Below are positions 7,790 to 16,266 of a stretch of DNA of 43,481 nucleotides, one piece after another. The translations under genes were made by a program, and so were the position numbers. Below the pieces are notes generated by a model, which saw only the letters and a list, made by a program, of their open reading frames with translations, made no database searches and was not told the origin of the DNA. Numbering within the stretch: the first letter of the stretch is position 1; each line of letters begins with the position of its first letter. Source of the stretch: Zetaproteobacteria bacterium CG_4_9_14_3_um_filter_54_145 (GTDB taxonomy: Bacteria; Pseudomonadota; Zetaproteobacteria; Mariprofundales; Mariprofundaceae); contig PFXI01000002.1 in the NCBI GenBank assembly GCA_002791575.1, positions 1 through 43,481 on the forward strand, given 5' to 3'.

Positions 7790-8814
7790 AGCGGTCTACT
7801 AGAATATTGAGCAGTTGTTGTCTGGCACTGCTGCTCTTGACCGGTTGCTCGGATGAGCAGCAGCAAGCTGATGCACTAACACCTGTCGACATCGCAGCGC
7901 AGACGAAGACGCTCGCTGCTATCGCCCTGCCGGTGCATTACCACACCAGCGGCACGGTCAGTTCCGATCATAAGGTGTCTGTCAGTTCACGTCTGTCCGG
8001 TTATATCCGTAGTATCAAGGTGCGAGAAGGTGACCGCGTCAAGGCCGGTCAGTTGCTCTTTGATGTGGATCCGGTGAATGCGCGTCAGGCCTATGCGCAG
8101 GCAAAGGCCGATCAGGCTGATGCAGCATCCGATCTGAATCGTTATCGCAGCCTGCTGGCCGATCATGCGGTGAGTCAGCAGCAGTATGATAAGGTGCGCC
8201 TGCGTTATGTGGTGGCCCAGTCGCGTGCCGTACAGGCAGAGAATTTACTGCAGTATGCTGAAGTGCGCTCGCCGGTGAGTGGTATCGTGGTAGAAAAGCA
8301 TGCCAGCAGTGGTGATCTGGCTTCGCCCGGTCAGTCCCTGCTGGTCCTGGAAGATCCCTCCAGCTTGCTGGTGGAGACCTATGTTTCCGAACAGTTTGTC
8401 GCCACCATTCATGAAGATGATGCCGTGCGTGTGTTTATCCCCGGTCTGGATAAAACAATTGATGGTCATATCCGCCAGATCGTCAAATCTGCCGATCGCC
8501 TGTCGCATCAGTTTCTGGTCAAGGTAGCACTCTCAGCCGATGGCGGGGCGTATCCGGGCATGTTTGCCGAGGTGAATTTTGCTGTGGGTAAGCGCATGGC
8601 TATTATGGTGCCCGAGACGGCTCTGCAGAAACGATCCGGGCTGGTCGGCATCTATGTGGTCGATGCACAGTCCATTGCCCATTACCGCCAATTGAGAACA
8701 GGTGAGCAGGGTGAGCAGGGCGTAGAGGTGCTGGCGGGTCTGAATGCGGGTGATGTGATTGCCTGGCGTCCCGACGGTGGTTTGCGCAGCGGCATGCGCG
8801 TAAAGGCTGAGTGA
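7786..8814 (+). CDS. RND efflux periplasmic adaptor (membrane fusion lipoprotein)
   Basis: A 342-residue periplasmic adaptor of the HlyD/AcrA type. The N terminus is a lipoprotein signal with lipobox LLTG-C (Cys21), so it should be anchored by lipid. The biotinyl-lipoyl-like half motif VSSRLSGYIRSIKVREGDRVKAGQ is at about 64-87 (written here as the region only) and the returning half YAEVRSPVSGIVVEKH follows the short helical hairpin. The C-terminal part shows the beta-barrel and membrane-proximal domains (VGIYVVDAQS). It overlaps both neighbours by a few bases, which indicates strict co-expression with the TolC and RND partners. Confidence 0.92.
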   Translation: MKRSTRILSSCCLALLLLTGCSDEQQQADALTPVDIAAQTKTLAAIALPVHYHTSGTVSSDHKVSVSSRLSGYIRSIKVREGDRVKAGQLLFDVDPVNARQAYAQAKADQADAASDLNRYRSLLADHAVSQQQYDKVRLRYVVAQSRAVQAENLLQYAEVRSPVSGIVVEKHASSGDLASPGQSLLVLEDPSSLLVETYVSEQFVATIHEDDAVRVFIPGLDKTIDGHIRQIVKSADRLSHQFLVKVALSADGGAYPGMFAEVNFAVGKRMAIMVPETALQKRSGLVGIYVVDAQSIAHYRQLRTGEQGEQGVEVLAGLNAGDVIAWRPDGGLRSGMRVKAE

Positions 8815-11800
8815 TGGATTACAAAGATCTGAATATCGCCGGGCGCCTCGGTGCTGCGGCAATGGGCAGCAGCATGACGCCCATTATCAGCATTCTTATT
8901 TTTCTCGTAGGGCTGGTGGTGCTGGTAATGACACCGCGTGAAGAAAATCCGGTGATTGATGTGCCTGCTGCCAATGTCATGGTCAGCATGCAGGGGGCAA
9001 GTCCCGAAGAGGTGCAGAACCTCATCGTGCGTCCGCTTGAGATGGTGCTGGGTGAAATGACCGGTGTGGATCACACCTACGGTACGGCGCTCGACTCGAT
9101 GGGCGTGGTAACCGTGATGTTCAAGGTGGGCGAGGATAAGGAAGCAAGCCTCGTCAAACTCTATGACCGCATGATGCACAACCTCGATCGCATTCCGCCG
9201 GGCGCGTCACAACCGTTGATCAAGCCGCTGGATGTCGATGACGTGCCGGTATCGGTGATTACCCTCTCTACCGATGCCATGGATGGTCTGGCTCTCAAAC
9301 GGCTGGCCGAACGAGTACGCGAGCAACTGGTCCCGCTGCATGGCGTATCTGTGGCCGATATTATCGGCGGGCGCGATCGCGAAGTACGCATCGAGCTGGA
9401 TCCGGCTCGCATGACAGCTTATGGCATTACGCTGGATCGTTTGCATCAGGTGCTCGCAGCCGCCAACAGTGGCGGGCCGGTTGGCGATCTGGTTGGCGAT
9501 AACCATGTCACCAAGGTGTGGCTGGACGGTTATCTGAAGTCGGCGGGCGATGTCGGCCGTCTGATTATTGGCGAGGCGGAGGGTAAACCGATCTACCTGC
9601 GCGATATTGCCAATGTCAGCGATGGCCCTGCCGAAGTGGAACAGTACCACCGTATAGGTTTTGGTGCGGCGGATAAACATTTCGGTGATGAGGAGCGGCC
9701 TGCTGTCTCCATTTCGCTGGCCAAAAAGCGCGGCACCAATGCCGTATTTGTCACCGAGCGTATTGCTGAAAAGCTGGAGAGCCTGAAGGGTGATCTGATA
9801 CCGGACAATGTAGAGGTGACCATTACGCGTGATTCCGGTGAGCGGGCGAACGCGGCAGTGAACATGCTGATTGAACATCTCGGCATCGCCATTGTTTCGG
9901 TGATTATTATTCTGCTGCTGTTTCTGGGCTGGCGGGAAGCGGCGATTGTCACGATGAATATACCGCTGATTCTGTTTATTGTACTGGCCATCGGTCTGCT
10001 GGCGGATCAGACCATTAACCGTATTACACTGTTTGCCCTGATTCTGGCGCTGGGGCTGCTGGTGGATGATGCCATTGTGGTGATCGAAAATATTCACCGT
10101 CATCTGCACCACGGCGCAAAGAGCATGAAAGAGAAGGCCGCCCTGATTATCCGTGCCACCAATGAAACAGGCAAGCCGACTATTATTGCCACAATTGCTG
10201 TTATCCTGGCTTTTATCCCGATGGCTTTTGTGACCGGTATGATGGGGCCGTATATGGCGCCGATTCCGTTTAATGCCCCTATTGCCATGGCAGCATCGCT
10301 GGTGATTGCCTATATGTTCACGCCGTGGATTGCCCAGCGCTGGTTGCCATGCCGGATGACTGAAGCGACGATGGAAGAAGAGGATGAAAAAACAACCGAC
10401 TGGGTACATCGCACCTATATGAAGCTGGCTACGCCGCTGATTGAGCGGCGCAGTATCCGCGCACTGTTCTGGCTGGTTGTGCTGCTGTTGTTCTCTTTTG
10501 GCATGTGGGAGCCAGCCTGGCAGTTCGTGCGTCCTGCCGGCATCAACGGGCCGCTGACAGCAGGCACGGTCGAGTTGAAAATGCTGCCCAAGGGCAATAA
10601 CAATACATTCAATATCACCATTGATATGCCGGAAGGCGCAACGCTGGAAGAGACCGATGGCATGGCCCGTCAGGTAGCCGATATCGTGCGCGTTTATCCT
10701 ATGGTCACCGACTACGAAGCCTATGTCGGGCAGGCCGGTCCCATCGATTTCAATGGCATGCTGCGCGGGGCACTGTTCAGGAGCAGTCCGTATCAGGCGG
10801 AGTTGCGCGTGAATCTGGTGGACAAGCAGGAGCGATCGATTCGTTCCGATCAGATTGTACTGCAACTGCGCAAGGCGCTGGCGCCGCTGATGGCAGCTAA
10901 TCCGCGCGCCAGTATCAAGCTGGTGGAAGATCCGCCCGGGCCACCGGTGCGGGCAACACTGCTGGCAGAGATATACGGACCGGATTATGGAACCCAGCGG
11001 GCAATCGCCACGCAGGTGAAAGAACGTTTTGCTGCCACCTATGATGTCACGGATATTGATGACTCGGTCGGTGAGGCGCAGACACAGCTGAATATTGTCG
11101 TGGATAAGGAGAAGGCTGCGCGTCTGGGAGTGGCGACACGTCAGGTGGAGTTAGTATTGCGTGATTTTCTGGGCGGCTATCGCGCCGGTGCCTTGCATGT
11201 GGATGCATCCCGGCATGCGGTCATCCTGCATGTGCAGCTGCCCAAAAAGCTGCGTGCCACCCCCGAGGATTTAAGCCGCCTCTATGTCAGCGGCAGGAAC
11301 GGAGCTGTGCAACTCTCTTCTATCGCAACGGTTGAGCAGACAACGGCCAGATTACCGATATTCAGCAAGGATTCGCATCCGGTTGTCTATGTGATGGGTG
11401 AGCCTGCAGCGGGTTCACAGGTCTATCCGCTGCTGGAGATGGACAGCCAGCTGGGTAACAGTCAGATCGCTCCGGGTACGACCATGAAAACGGGGGGTAT
11501 GCGTTTTACCGATACGCAACCGGACGATACCTTCGGTTATCATATGCTATGGGATGGCGAGATGCGTCTGACACTGGATGTGTTTCGTGACCTGGGGGCG
11601 GCGTTTATTGTCGGTCTTATTCTGATCTATTTGCTGATGGTGGCCTATTACGGCGAGTTTATTCTGCCCATGCTGGTGATGGCACCAACGGCGTTGACGA
11701 TGATCGGTATTTTTCCGGGCCACTGGATTACCGGCCAGCCGTTCACGGCTACATCGATGATCGGCATGATTGCGCTGGCCGGCATTGTTGTGCGCAACTC

Positions 11801-12083
11801 ATTGCTGCTGATCGACTTTATTCTCGATTATCGTAGTCGGGGTTATGATGTGAAAACGGCGGTACTGGAAGCGGGTGCAGTGCGGGCAAGGCCGATCCTG
11901 CTGACGGCACTGGCTGTTATTGCCGGTACATCGGTGATGATCTCCGATCCGGTGTTCGGTGGTCTGGGTGTTTCGATGGCCTTCGGCACGCTGGCGGCCA
12001 CAGTGCTGACCCTGTTCATCATTCCGATGATCTACTACCTGTGGCAGCGCAATAAGCCATGGGTTGAAGCTGAAGAAATTTAG
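8814..12083 (+). CDS. RND-family efflux transporter (AcrB/MexB type)
   Basis: A 1089-residue proton-driven inner-membrane pump. ATG 8814 overlaps the adaptor stop (TGATG); an in-frame GTG at 8811 is possible. Twelve membrane helices in two blocks flank two large periplasmic loops. The helix-4 acidic pair is present (Asp418-Asp419 in GLLVDDAIVVIEN), as is the C-terminal signature GMIALAGIVVRNSLLLIDF. The sequence looks like the subgroup of RND pumps commonly found beside rhodanese and DUF2892 genes rather than drug-type AcrB; the substrate is unknown. Sulfur context suggests export of a toxic sulfur compound or metal-thiol adduct, which is inference. Confidence 0.93.
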   Translation: MDYKDLNIAGRLGAAAMGSSMTPIISILIFLVGLVVLVMTPREENPVIDVPAANVMVSMQGASPEEVQNLIVRPLEMVLGEMTGVDHTYGTALDSMGVVTVMFKVGEDKEASLVKLYDRMMHNLDRIPPGASQPLIKPLDVDDVPVSVITLSTDAMDGLALKRLAERVREQLVPLHGVSVADIIGGRDREVRIELDPARMTAYGITLDRLHQVLAAANSGGPVGDLVGDNHVTKVWLDGYLKSAGDVGRLIIGEAEGKPIYLRDIANVSDGPAEVEQYHRIGFGAADKHFGDEERPAVSISLAKKRGTNAVFVTERIAEKLESLKGDLIPDNVEVTITRDSGERANAAVNMLIEHLGIAIVSVIIILLLFLGWREAAIVTMNIPLILFIVLAIGLLADQTINRITLFALILALGLLVDDAIVVIENIHRHLHHGAKSMKEKAALIIRATNETGKPTIIATIAVILAFIPMAFVTGMMGPYMAPIPFNAPIAMAASLVIAYMFTPWIAQRWLPCRMTEATMEEEDEKTTDWVHRTYMKLATPLIERRSIRALFWLVVLLLFSFGMWEPAWQFVRPAGINGPLTAGTVELKMLPKGNNNTFNITIDMPEGATLEETDGMARQVADIVRVYPMVTDYEAYVGQAGPIDFNGMLRGALFRSSPYQAELRVNLVDKQERSIRSDQIVLQLRKALAPLMAANPRASIKLVEDPPGPPVRATLLAEIYGPDYGTQRAIATQVKERFAATYDVTDIDDSVGEAQTQLNIVVDKEKAARLGVATRQVELVLRDFLGGYRAGALHVDASRHAVILHVQLPKKLRATPEDLSRLYVSGRNGAVQLSSIATVEQTTARLPIFSKDSHPVVYVMGEPAAGSQVYPLLEMDSQLGNSQIAPGTTMKTGGMRFTDTQPDDTFGYHMLWDGEMRLTLDVFRDLGAAFIVGLILIYLLMVAYYGEFILPMLVMAPTALTMIGIFPGHWITGQPFTATSMIGMIALAGIVVRNSLLLIDFILDYRSRGYDVKTAVLEAGAVRARPILLTALAVIAGTSVMISDPVFGGLGVSMAFGTLAATVLTLFIIPMIYYLWQRNKPWVEAEEI

Positions 12084-12134
12084 CCGAAGCTGTTTCAAAT
12101 TTAAAAATATCTATACACAACAAGGAGTATAACA

Positions 12135-12344
12135 ATGACCATTCAACGCGCTATTCGTATTATTGCAGGATCTTTTATCCTGCTTAGCCTCTATCTGGCT
12201 TCCATCTACAACGGTGTGATTCTAAGCGAGCCAAGCTGGCTCTGGTTTACCGCCTTTGTCGGCGCAAATCTGTTGCAATCAGGTTTTACGCAGTGGTGTC
12301 TGATGGAAGTGATTCTGGGCAAGCTGGGTCTGAAACACGGCTGA
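12135..12344 (+). CDS. DUF2892 membrane protein (YgaP-type C-terminal domain)
   Basis: A 69-residue protein with two transmembrane helices. QRAIRIIAGSFILLSLYL at the start and a second helix ending LLQSGFTQWCLMEVILGKLG match the DUF2892 family, which in E. coli YgaP is fused behind a rhodanese domain. Here it is a separate gene directly before a rhodanese gene, the split version of the same pair. AAGGAG precedes the ATG. A cysteine (in QWCLM) lies in or near the second helix. The family is thought to help move sulfane sulfur or its products at the membrane, but its function is not settled. Confidence 0.85.
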   Translation: MTIQRAIRIIAGSFILLSLYLASIYNGVILSEPSWLWFTAFVGANLLQSGFTQWCLMEVILGKLGLKHG

Positions 12345-12390
12345 TGCTGCTCGTTAGTTTCTATAATTTCTATATGACAAGGATGTGGAT

Positions 12391-12810
12391 ATGACTCCCA
12401 TTGATTTTATGCAACAATATGCAGTGTATATTTTTATAACGCTGTTGATCAGCTGGATGCTGTGGCAGCGGGTGATTGCACCGCGCCTCTCCGGCGTGAA
12501 AAACGTGTCGGCATCGACATACTTTGCCATGCGTGATGAACCACATACGCTGGTTGATGTGCGCTCTGGTGGTGAGTGGGCAGGGGGACATGCACCGAAC
12601 GCCGTCCATATTCCGCTGGGTGATATTGCCAGGCGCAAGCATGAAATTGCAGCAGACAAGGCGGTTGTGGTGATCTGTGCCTCCGGAAACCGCTCGGCTA
12701 TGGCAGCGACGGCCCTGGCCAATGCCGGTATGAAGCCCGTATACAATTTTTCAGGTGGCATGGGCGCCTGGCAAGGCGCCGGTCTGCCGGTACGCACGGG
12801 CACAAAATAA
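12391..12810 (+). CDS. Membrane-anchored rhodanese
   Basis: A 139-residue protein: one N-terminal transmembrane helix (about 10-26) followed by a single rhodanese domain. The catalytic loop is CASGNRS with Cys96; DVRSGGEWAGGHAPNAVHIP is the substrate-side signature. The residues after the helix are basic (QRVIAPRLSGVK), so the rhodanese domain most likely faces the cytoplasm. The ATG at 12391 has AAGGA seven bases upstream; an in-frame GTG at 12385 is less likely. It should accept or pass sulfane sulfur as a cysteine persulfide. The DUF2892 gene precedes it by 46 bases. Confidence 0.9.
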   Translation: MTPIDFMQQYAVYIFITLLISWMLWQRVIAPRLSGVKNVSASTYFAMRDEPHTLVDVRSGGEWAGGHAPNAVHIPLGDIARRKHEIAADKAVVVICASGNRSAMAATALANAGMKPVYNFSGGMGAWQGAGLPVRTGTK

Positions 12811-12893
12811 CAGGCTGTGTGACAAGGCCCCGGATCACTACTCTCACATGCGAGCGACCGGGATAAGCTGAATATTCACCAAGGAGAGCGTTA

Positions 12894-13304
12894 ATGAAAC
12901 GAATCATATGGACAATGGCTGCATTGATCATGATGCCTGTGATGGTCAGTGCCTGCGGCATGGGCGAGCAGACGCCCGAAGGCTATGAAAATGCCACGGT
13001 AGCCCATACCCACGAGCACTGGCAGCAGGGGGTGGCATCGCCTGTCCCGTTTATGCTGCTGGATGTACGTACCCAGGAAGAGTATGCAGAAGGGCATATT
13101 GCCGGCGCCATACTGATACCTGTGCAGGTATTGGCCGAGCGGCTAAGCGAGGTGCCACATGACAAGCAGGTCTATGTGTACTGCCATTCGGGCGCACGTT
13201 CGGCTCGTGCATCCACGCTGTTGGCCAGGAAAGGTTATACAAATATAGAAAATATGATGGGTGGCATTGTGGCATGGAAAGCTGCCGGCTACCCGGTGGA
13301 GTAG
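12894..13304 (+). CDS. Rhodanese lipoprotein
   Basis: A 136-residue single-domain rhodanese with a lipoprotein signal: hydrophobic residues 5-18 and lipobox VSA-C (Cys21). The catalytic loop CHSGARS holds Cys97; LDVRTQEEYAEGHIAGA is the N-terminal signature. It is therefore predicted to act in the periplasm, tethered to a membrane. AAGGAG precedes the ATG. A His-rich stretch (VAHTHEHWQQG, about 36-46) between the anchor and the domain might bind metal. It ends two bases before the next rhodanese start, so the two are coupled. Confidence 0.9.
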   Translation: MKRIIWTMAALIMMPVMVSACGMGEQTPEGYENATVAHTHEHWQQGVASPVPFMLLDVRTQEEYAEGHIAGAILIPVQVLAERLSEVPHDKQVYVYCHSGARSARASTLLARKGYTNIENMMGGIVAWKAAGYPVE

Positions 13305-13306
13305 AG

Positions 13307-13633
13307 ATGTTTGACTCAATGAATGTAAGCCAGCTCTATACGCGCTGGCTGGTAGCGCGAGAGAATGGACGCCCGTTAACGCTGATTGATGTGCGTTCTC
13401 TTGAAGAGTTTCAGTCTGGCCACGTGCCCGGAGCGCAACTGATTGCCCTTAATACGCTGATGGCCAGAGTCAGTGATATCCCGAAAAACGAGGATGTATT
13501 TCTGATCTGTCACTCTGGTGGCCGTTCGGCGCAGGCGGCTGATTATCTGGCCCGTCAGTGCGGGCACCGGAATCTGATCAATATCGAGGGTGGCACCTCG
13601 GCCTGGTTGCAGGCGGGCTACCCGTGCGAGTAA
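13307..13633 (+). CDS. Cytoplasmic rhodanese
   Basis: A 108-residue single-domain rhodanese without signal or membrane segment. The catalytic loop is CHSGGRS with Cys68; IDVRSLEEFQSGHVPGA gives the first signature. The ATG at 13307 has GGAG five bases upstream, formed by the last codons of the preceding rhodanese gene; the frame is open further upstream but that part overlaps the previous gene. Likely a cytoplasmic sulfur acceptor or carrier that completes the membrane-anchored, lipoprotein and soluble set. Confidence 0.9.
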   Translation: MFDSMNVSQLYTRWLVARENGRPLTLIDVRSLEEFQSGHVPGAQLIALNTLMARVSDIPKNEDVFLICHSGGRSAQAADYLARQCGHRNLINIEGGTSAWLQAGYPCE

Positions 13634-13695
13634 TAGAACCGGTGGCGCTGGATTTGCCGGCTCGACCGGTATATGATCAGAAGTAACGGGAGTTA

Positions 13696-14109
13696 ATGAT
13701 GAGTGAATATGGCATGCGCACGGTGTTTGAAGGTGACATCAATGCTGCTGAAGCGGCGATCACCCATGCATTGAAAGCGCTAGGATTCGGCATTTTGACC
13801 CGTATTGATGTGGCTGCCACCCTAAAGCAGAAAATTGATGTGGAGCGAGCACCGTATGTGATTCTTGGTGCCTGCAATCCAACACTGGCCAATCAGGCCT
13901 TGCTGCTGGAGCCGGAGCTTGGCTTGATGCTTCCTTGTAATGTCATTGTCTATCGGGATAAAGAGGGGAGAACCATCGTATCCATTATCGATCCGGCCGC
14001 CATGGTCGGCATGATCGATAATCCTGCACTCTCCTGTCTGGTCAATGAGGCCAGACCACTGTTGCAGCAGGCACTCAAGGCGATCAATCAGGATTTATCG
14101 GGCGGATGA
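13696..14109 (+). CDS. DUF302 protein
   Basis: A 137-residue soluble protein of the DUF302 family. GDINAAEAAITHALKALGFGILTRIDVAATLKQK (region about 13-46) and the following LGACNPTLANQALLLEPELGLMLPCNVIVY stretch are characteristic, with conserved cysteines in GACNP and LPCNV. DUF302 genes are often next to rhodanese, SQR and DUF2892 genes; a ligand-binding or sulfur-carrier role has been proposed but is not established here. Two consecutive ATG codons (13696, 13699) are possible starts behind GGGAG. Confidence 0.87.
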   Translation: MMSEYGMRTVFEGDINAAEAAITHALKALGFGILTRIDVAATLKQKIDVERAPYVILGACNPTLANQALLLEPELGLMLPCNVIVYRDKEGRTIVSIIDPAAMVGMIDNPALSCLVNEARPLLQQALKAINQDLSGG

Positions 14110-14138
14110 TCACCGCTCTGCGATCAGCCAATGCTTTG

Positions 14139-14151
14139 GTGACAATGTCAC
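14139..14151. promoter_or_regulatory. Candidate operator palindrome
   Basis: GTGACA and TGTCAC flank a single central base, giving a perfect 13-base palindrome 56 bases before the next start codon. It could be a regulator binding site or the base of a small hairpin. No regulator can be assigned. Confidence 0.35.
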
Positions 14152-14206
14152 TGAACTGTAAGTATCAGTTTATTAGCATGTGATCACTTTAAAGAGGAGG
14201 TTTGAT

Positions 14207-14410
14207 ATGAATGCAAATGTAGGTGGTGCAGATAGAATTATCCGTCTGGTGGCAGGGCTTGCCCTGATCGCATTCGGTGCGATGGGGGGGCTGGTTTCGC
14301 CATGGAATTTCGTGGCCATGGGTGTGGGTGTGGTGTTTACACTGACCGCAGTGATCCGTTTTTGCCCGCTCTATCCGTTGCTGGGCCTAAGTACCTGCAG
14401 TAAGAAATAA
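14207..14410 (+). CDS. DUF2892 membrane protein
   Basis: A 67-residue two-helix membrane protein of the DUF2892 family. NVGGADRIIRLVAGLALIAFGA at the start, a short glycine-rich turn, and the C-terminal RFCPLYPLLGLSTC motif with two cysteines are typical. The ATG at 14207 has a perfect AGGAGG six bases upstream; an in-frame GTG at 14180 is part of the leader. This differs from the DUF2892 gene at 12135 by having the CPLYxxLGxxTC motif, so the two copies are probably not interchangeable. Confidence 0.87.
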   Translation: MNANVGGADRIIRLVAGLALIAFGAMGGLVSPWNFVAMGVGVVFTLTAVIRFCPLYPLLGLSTCSKK

Positions 14411-14427
14411 ACCAGAGTCAGTCAATG

Positions 14428-14481
14428 GGTAGGGTAGGCTGACAGCGATGATGGTGTCATCTGCAGCTGGCCTATCCTGCC
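14428..14481 (+). terminator. Hairpin after the DUF2892 gene
   Basis: A 13-base stem with three G-T wobbles (14428-14440 with 14469-14481) and a smaller GACA/TGTC hairpin inside. It begins 18 bases after the stop codon. No T-run follows, so it may be a weak terminator or an RNA-stabilising end. Confidence 0.4.
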
Positions 14482-14559
14482 GATGATTGGTTTCATTATA
14501 TCTGTCGCGAGTCCTCTTATTTTACGCCATCGGGTGTGAGAACCATACGGATAAAAAAG

Positions 14560-14587
14560 TTGTAATTTAATATTACTATATTATGAT
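14560..14587 (+). promoter_or_regulatory. Putative promoter of the sqr leader
   Basis: TTGTAA (14560-14565), a 16-base AT-rich spacer and TATGAT (14582-14587) resemble a sigma-70 promoter: four and five matches to the consensus hexamers. Transcription would start near 14594, leaving a leader of about 325 bases before sqr. Confidence 0.45.
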
Positions 14588-14706
14588 ACGCAAAACTGAG
14601 TAAAACAGTATGGTAATAAGCGGTATGGCGGGAGCAGTATTGGCTTGACCTACAGGCAGTCGGTACCTTGTTTGGCAGCGATCGTGTTCGCTATTCAGTA
14701 TGGCTC

Positions 14707-14866
14707 ACCTGCCGCCATACAAGCAGGTATTAAACAGGATGCCCGGCATAACGACCGGGCATCCTGTCAGTTTCCATGCGGGTGTGTTACTGCAACACCT
14801 AGAGCCCGTATGGATGCGGGGCGAGGAGGAGCCCACCTCCTCGCTTCACTACTGCCGCAATGGCAG
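14707..14866 (+). ncRNA. Candidate structured RNA leader upstream of sqr
   Basis: Five hairpins follow each other. (1) 14707-14712 with 14723-14728, six pairs. (2) 14734-14746 with 14755-14767, thirteen perfect pairs and an eight-base loop. (3) 14774-14782 with 14805-14813, nine pairs, with an inner five-pair hairpin at 14784-14798. (4) 14821-14829 with 14836-14844, nine perfect pairs. (5) 14852-14856 with 14862-14866, five pairs. There is no T-run, and the sqr ribosome binding site lies 40 bases after the last hairpin. Small open frames cross the region but have no coding character. It could be a cis-acting leader of sqr or a processed small RNA. I recognise no known riboswitch class. Confidence 0.5.
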
Positions 14867-14920
14867 AATACTACAGGGGATCAACTATAACGGCCCCCGA
14901 TACAAAAGGAGAGGAATATT

Positions 14921-16198
14921 ATGGCCCATGTAGTCATTATTGGAGCGGGAATCGGGGGTATGCCGGCAGCTTATGAGATGAAAGAAGCCCTGAAAAAGTT
15001 TGGTGGTGAGCATGAAGTGACAGTTATATCCAATGTGGATTACTTTCATTTTACGCCATCCAATCCCTGGGTTGCCGTTGGTTGGCGTGACAAGGAACAG
15101 ATCAGTTTTCAGTGCTCTCCCTATCTGAACAAGAAGGGGATCAACTTCCTCTACTGTGGTGTGGATGAAATCCTTGCCGATGAGAGCAAGCTGCGCCTGG
15201 GTAATGGTCAGCATCTGGATTATGATTATCTGATTATCGCTACCGGTCCACGCCTGGCCTTTGAGCTGATTCCGGGCATGGGGCCGCAAGGTCATACCCA
15301 TTCAATCTGCCATGTCGATCACGCTGTTGAGGCGTATCACGCTTTTGAGGAGTTCTGCAAGAACCCCGGTCCGATCGTTGTCGGTGCGGTGCAGGGTGTA
15401 TCCTGCTATGGCCCGGCCTATGAGTATGCAGCCATTCTCGATACTGAGCTGCGTCGTCGCAAGATTCGCGATAAAGTACCGATGACCTTCATTACGCCCG
15501 AGCCGTATATCGGTCATCTGGGCCTTGGCGGTGTTGAAGATTCCAAGGCACTGCTGGAATCAGAGCTGAGAAAACGCGATATCAAGTTTATTACCAACTG
15601 TAAAACCGTGGCCGTGCACGAGCACACCATTGATTATGAAGAGGTTGATCGTCACGGTGAGGTGATTGCATCCGGATCACTGGATCATAATTTTGCTATG
15701 CTGATGCCGCCTTTCCGTGGTACGGGACCTGTGGCCAACTGCGAAGGACTGGTCAATCCGGCCGGTTTTGTGAACATCAATGAATTTCAACAGAGCCCCA
15801 CATTCAAGAATGTATTCGCTACCGGCGTCATCGTGGCTATTCCGCCTGTTGAGCCAACACCTCTGCCTGTCGGTACACCGAAGACCGGTTTTATGATCGA
15901 AACGATGACCACCGCCATTGTGCATAACATTATTCACGACCTGAAGGGTGAAGAACCGGAGCAATCCGGTACCTGGGGCGCAATCTGTTTGGCTGACTTT
16001 GGTGATGGTGGTGTGGCGCTGGTTGCCTATCCGCAGATTCCACCGCGCAATATGGTCTGGGCCAAGGGGGGGGCATGGGTGCATGTTGCCAAGGTGGGGT
16101 TCGAGAAATATTTCATGCGCAAGATGAAGACCGGTGTTTCCGAGCCATTCATTGAGAAGGCATTCCTCAAACGTATGGGTATCGAACGCCTTAAATAA
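14921..16198 (+). CDS. sqr: Sulfide:quinone oxidoreductase, type I
   Basis: A 425-residue flavoprotein that oxidises sulfide to zero-valent sulfur and passes electrons to membrane quinone. The FAD-binding motif GAGIGGMP starts at residue 8, and ATGP at about 107-110 is the second dinucleotide-fold motif. Cysteines 130, 162 and 356 match the three catalytic cysteines of the Acidithiobacillus ferrooxidans enzyme (128, 160 and 356 as I recall them). The C-terminal amphipathic region (FEKYFMRKMKTGVSEPF) is the membrane-attachment part seen in that enzyme. The ATG has AGGAG nine bases upstream. A long gene-free leader precedes it, and an imperfect terminator follows. Confidence 0.95.
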   Translation: MAHVVIIGAGIGGMPAAYEMKEALKKFGGEHEVTVISNVDYFHFTPSNPWVAVGWRDKEQISFQCSPYLNKKGINFLYCGVDEILADESKLRLGNGQHLDYDYLIIATGPRLAFELIPGMGPQGHTHSICHVDHAVEAYHAFEEFCKNPGPIVVGAVQGVSCYGPAYEYAAILDTELRRRKIRDKVPMTFITPEPYIGHLGLGGVEDSKALLESELRKRDIKFITNCKTVAVHEHTIDYEEVDRHGEVIASGSLDHNFAMLMPPFRGTGPVANCEGLVNPAGFVNINEFQQSPTFKNVFATGVIVAIPPVEPTPLPVGTPKTGFMIETMTTAIVHNIIHDLKGEEPEQSGTWGAICLADFGDGGVALVAYPQIPPRNMVWAKGGAWVHVAKVGFEKYFMRKMKTGVSEPFIEKAFLKRMGIERLK

Positions 16199-16211
16199 TG
16201 TCATACCGATG

Positions 16212-16241
16212 ATGCAGGCTGCCCGTTACGGCAGTCTGCAT
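16212..16241 (+). terminator. Probable terminator after sqr
   Basis: A 12-pair stem (16212-16223 with 16230-16241, one wobble) with a six-base loop, followed by TTATCATTT. The tail is only moderately T-rich, so some read-through into the methyltransferase gene is likely. Confidence 0.55.
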
Positions 16242-16266
16242 TTATCATTTGTCGGAGGATGATTGC

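Noticed and set aside
9207-10865. A 552-codon open frame on the minus strand inside the RND gene
   Set aside because: It is antisense to the clear RND coding sequence, has no start signal, and its composition (many His, Gln and Asn) is what a shifted antisense frame of this gene would give.
14645-14933. Two small overlapping open frames in the leader of sqr
   Set aside because: Their translations have no protein-like pattern, they lack ribosome binding sites, and the sequence is explained better by hairpins.
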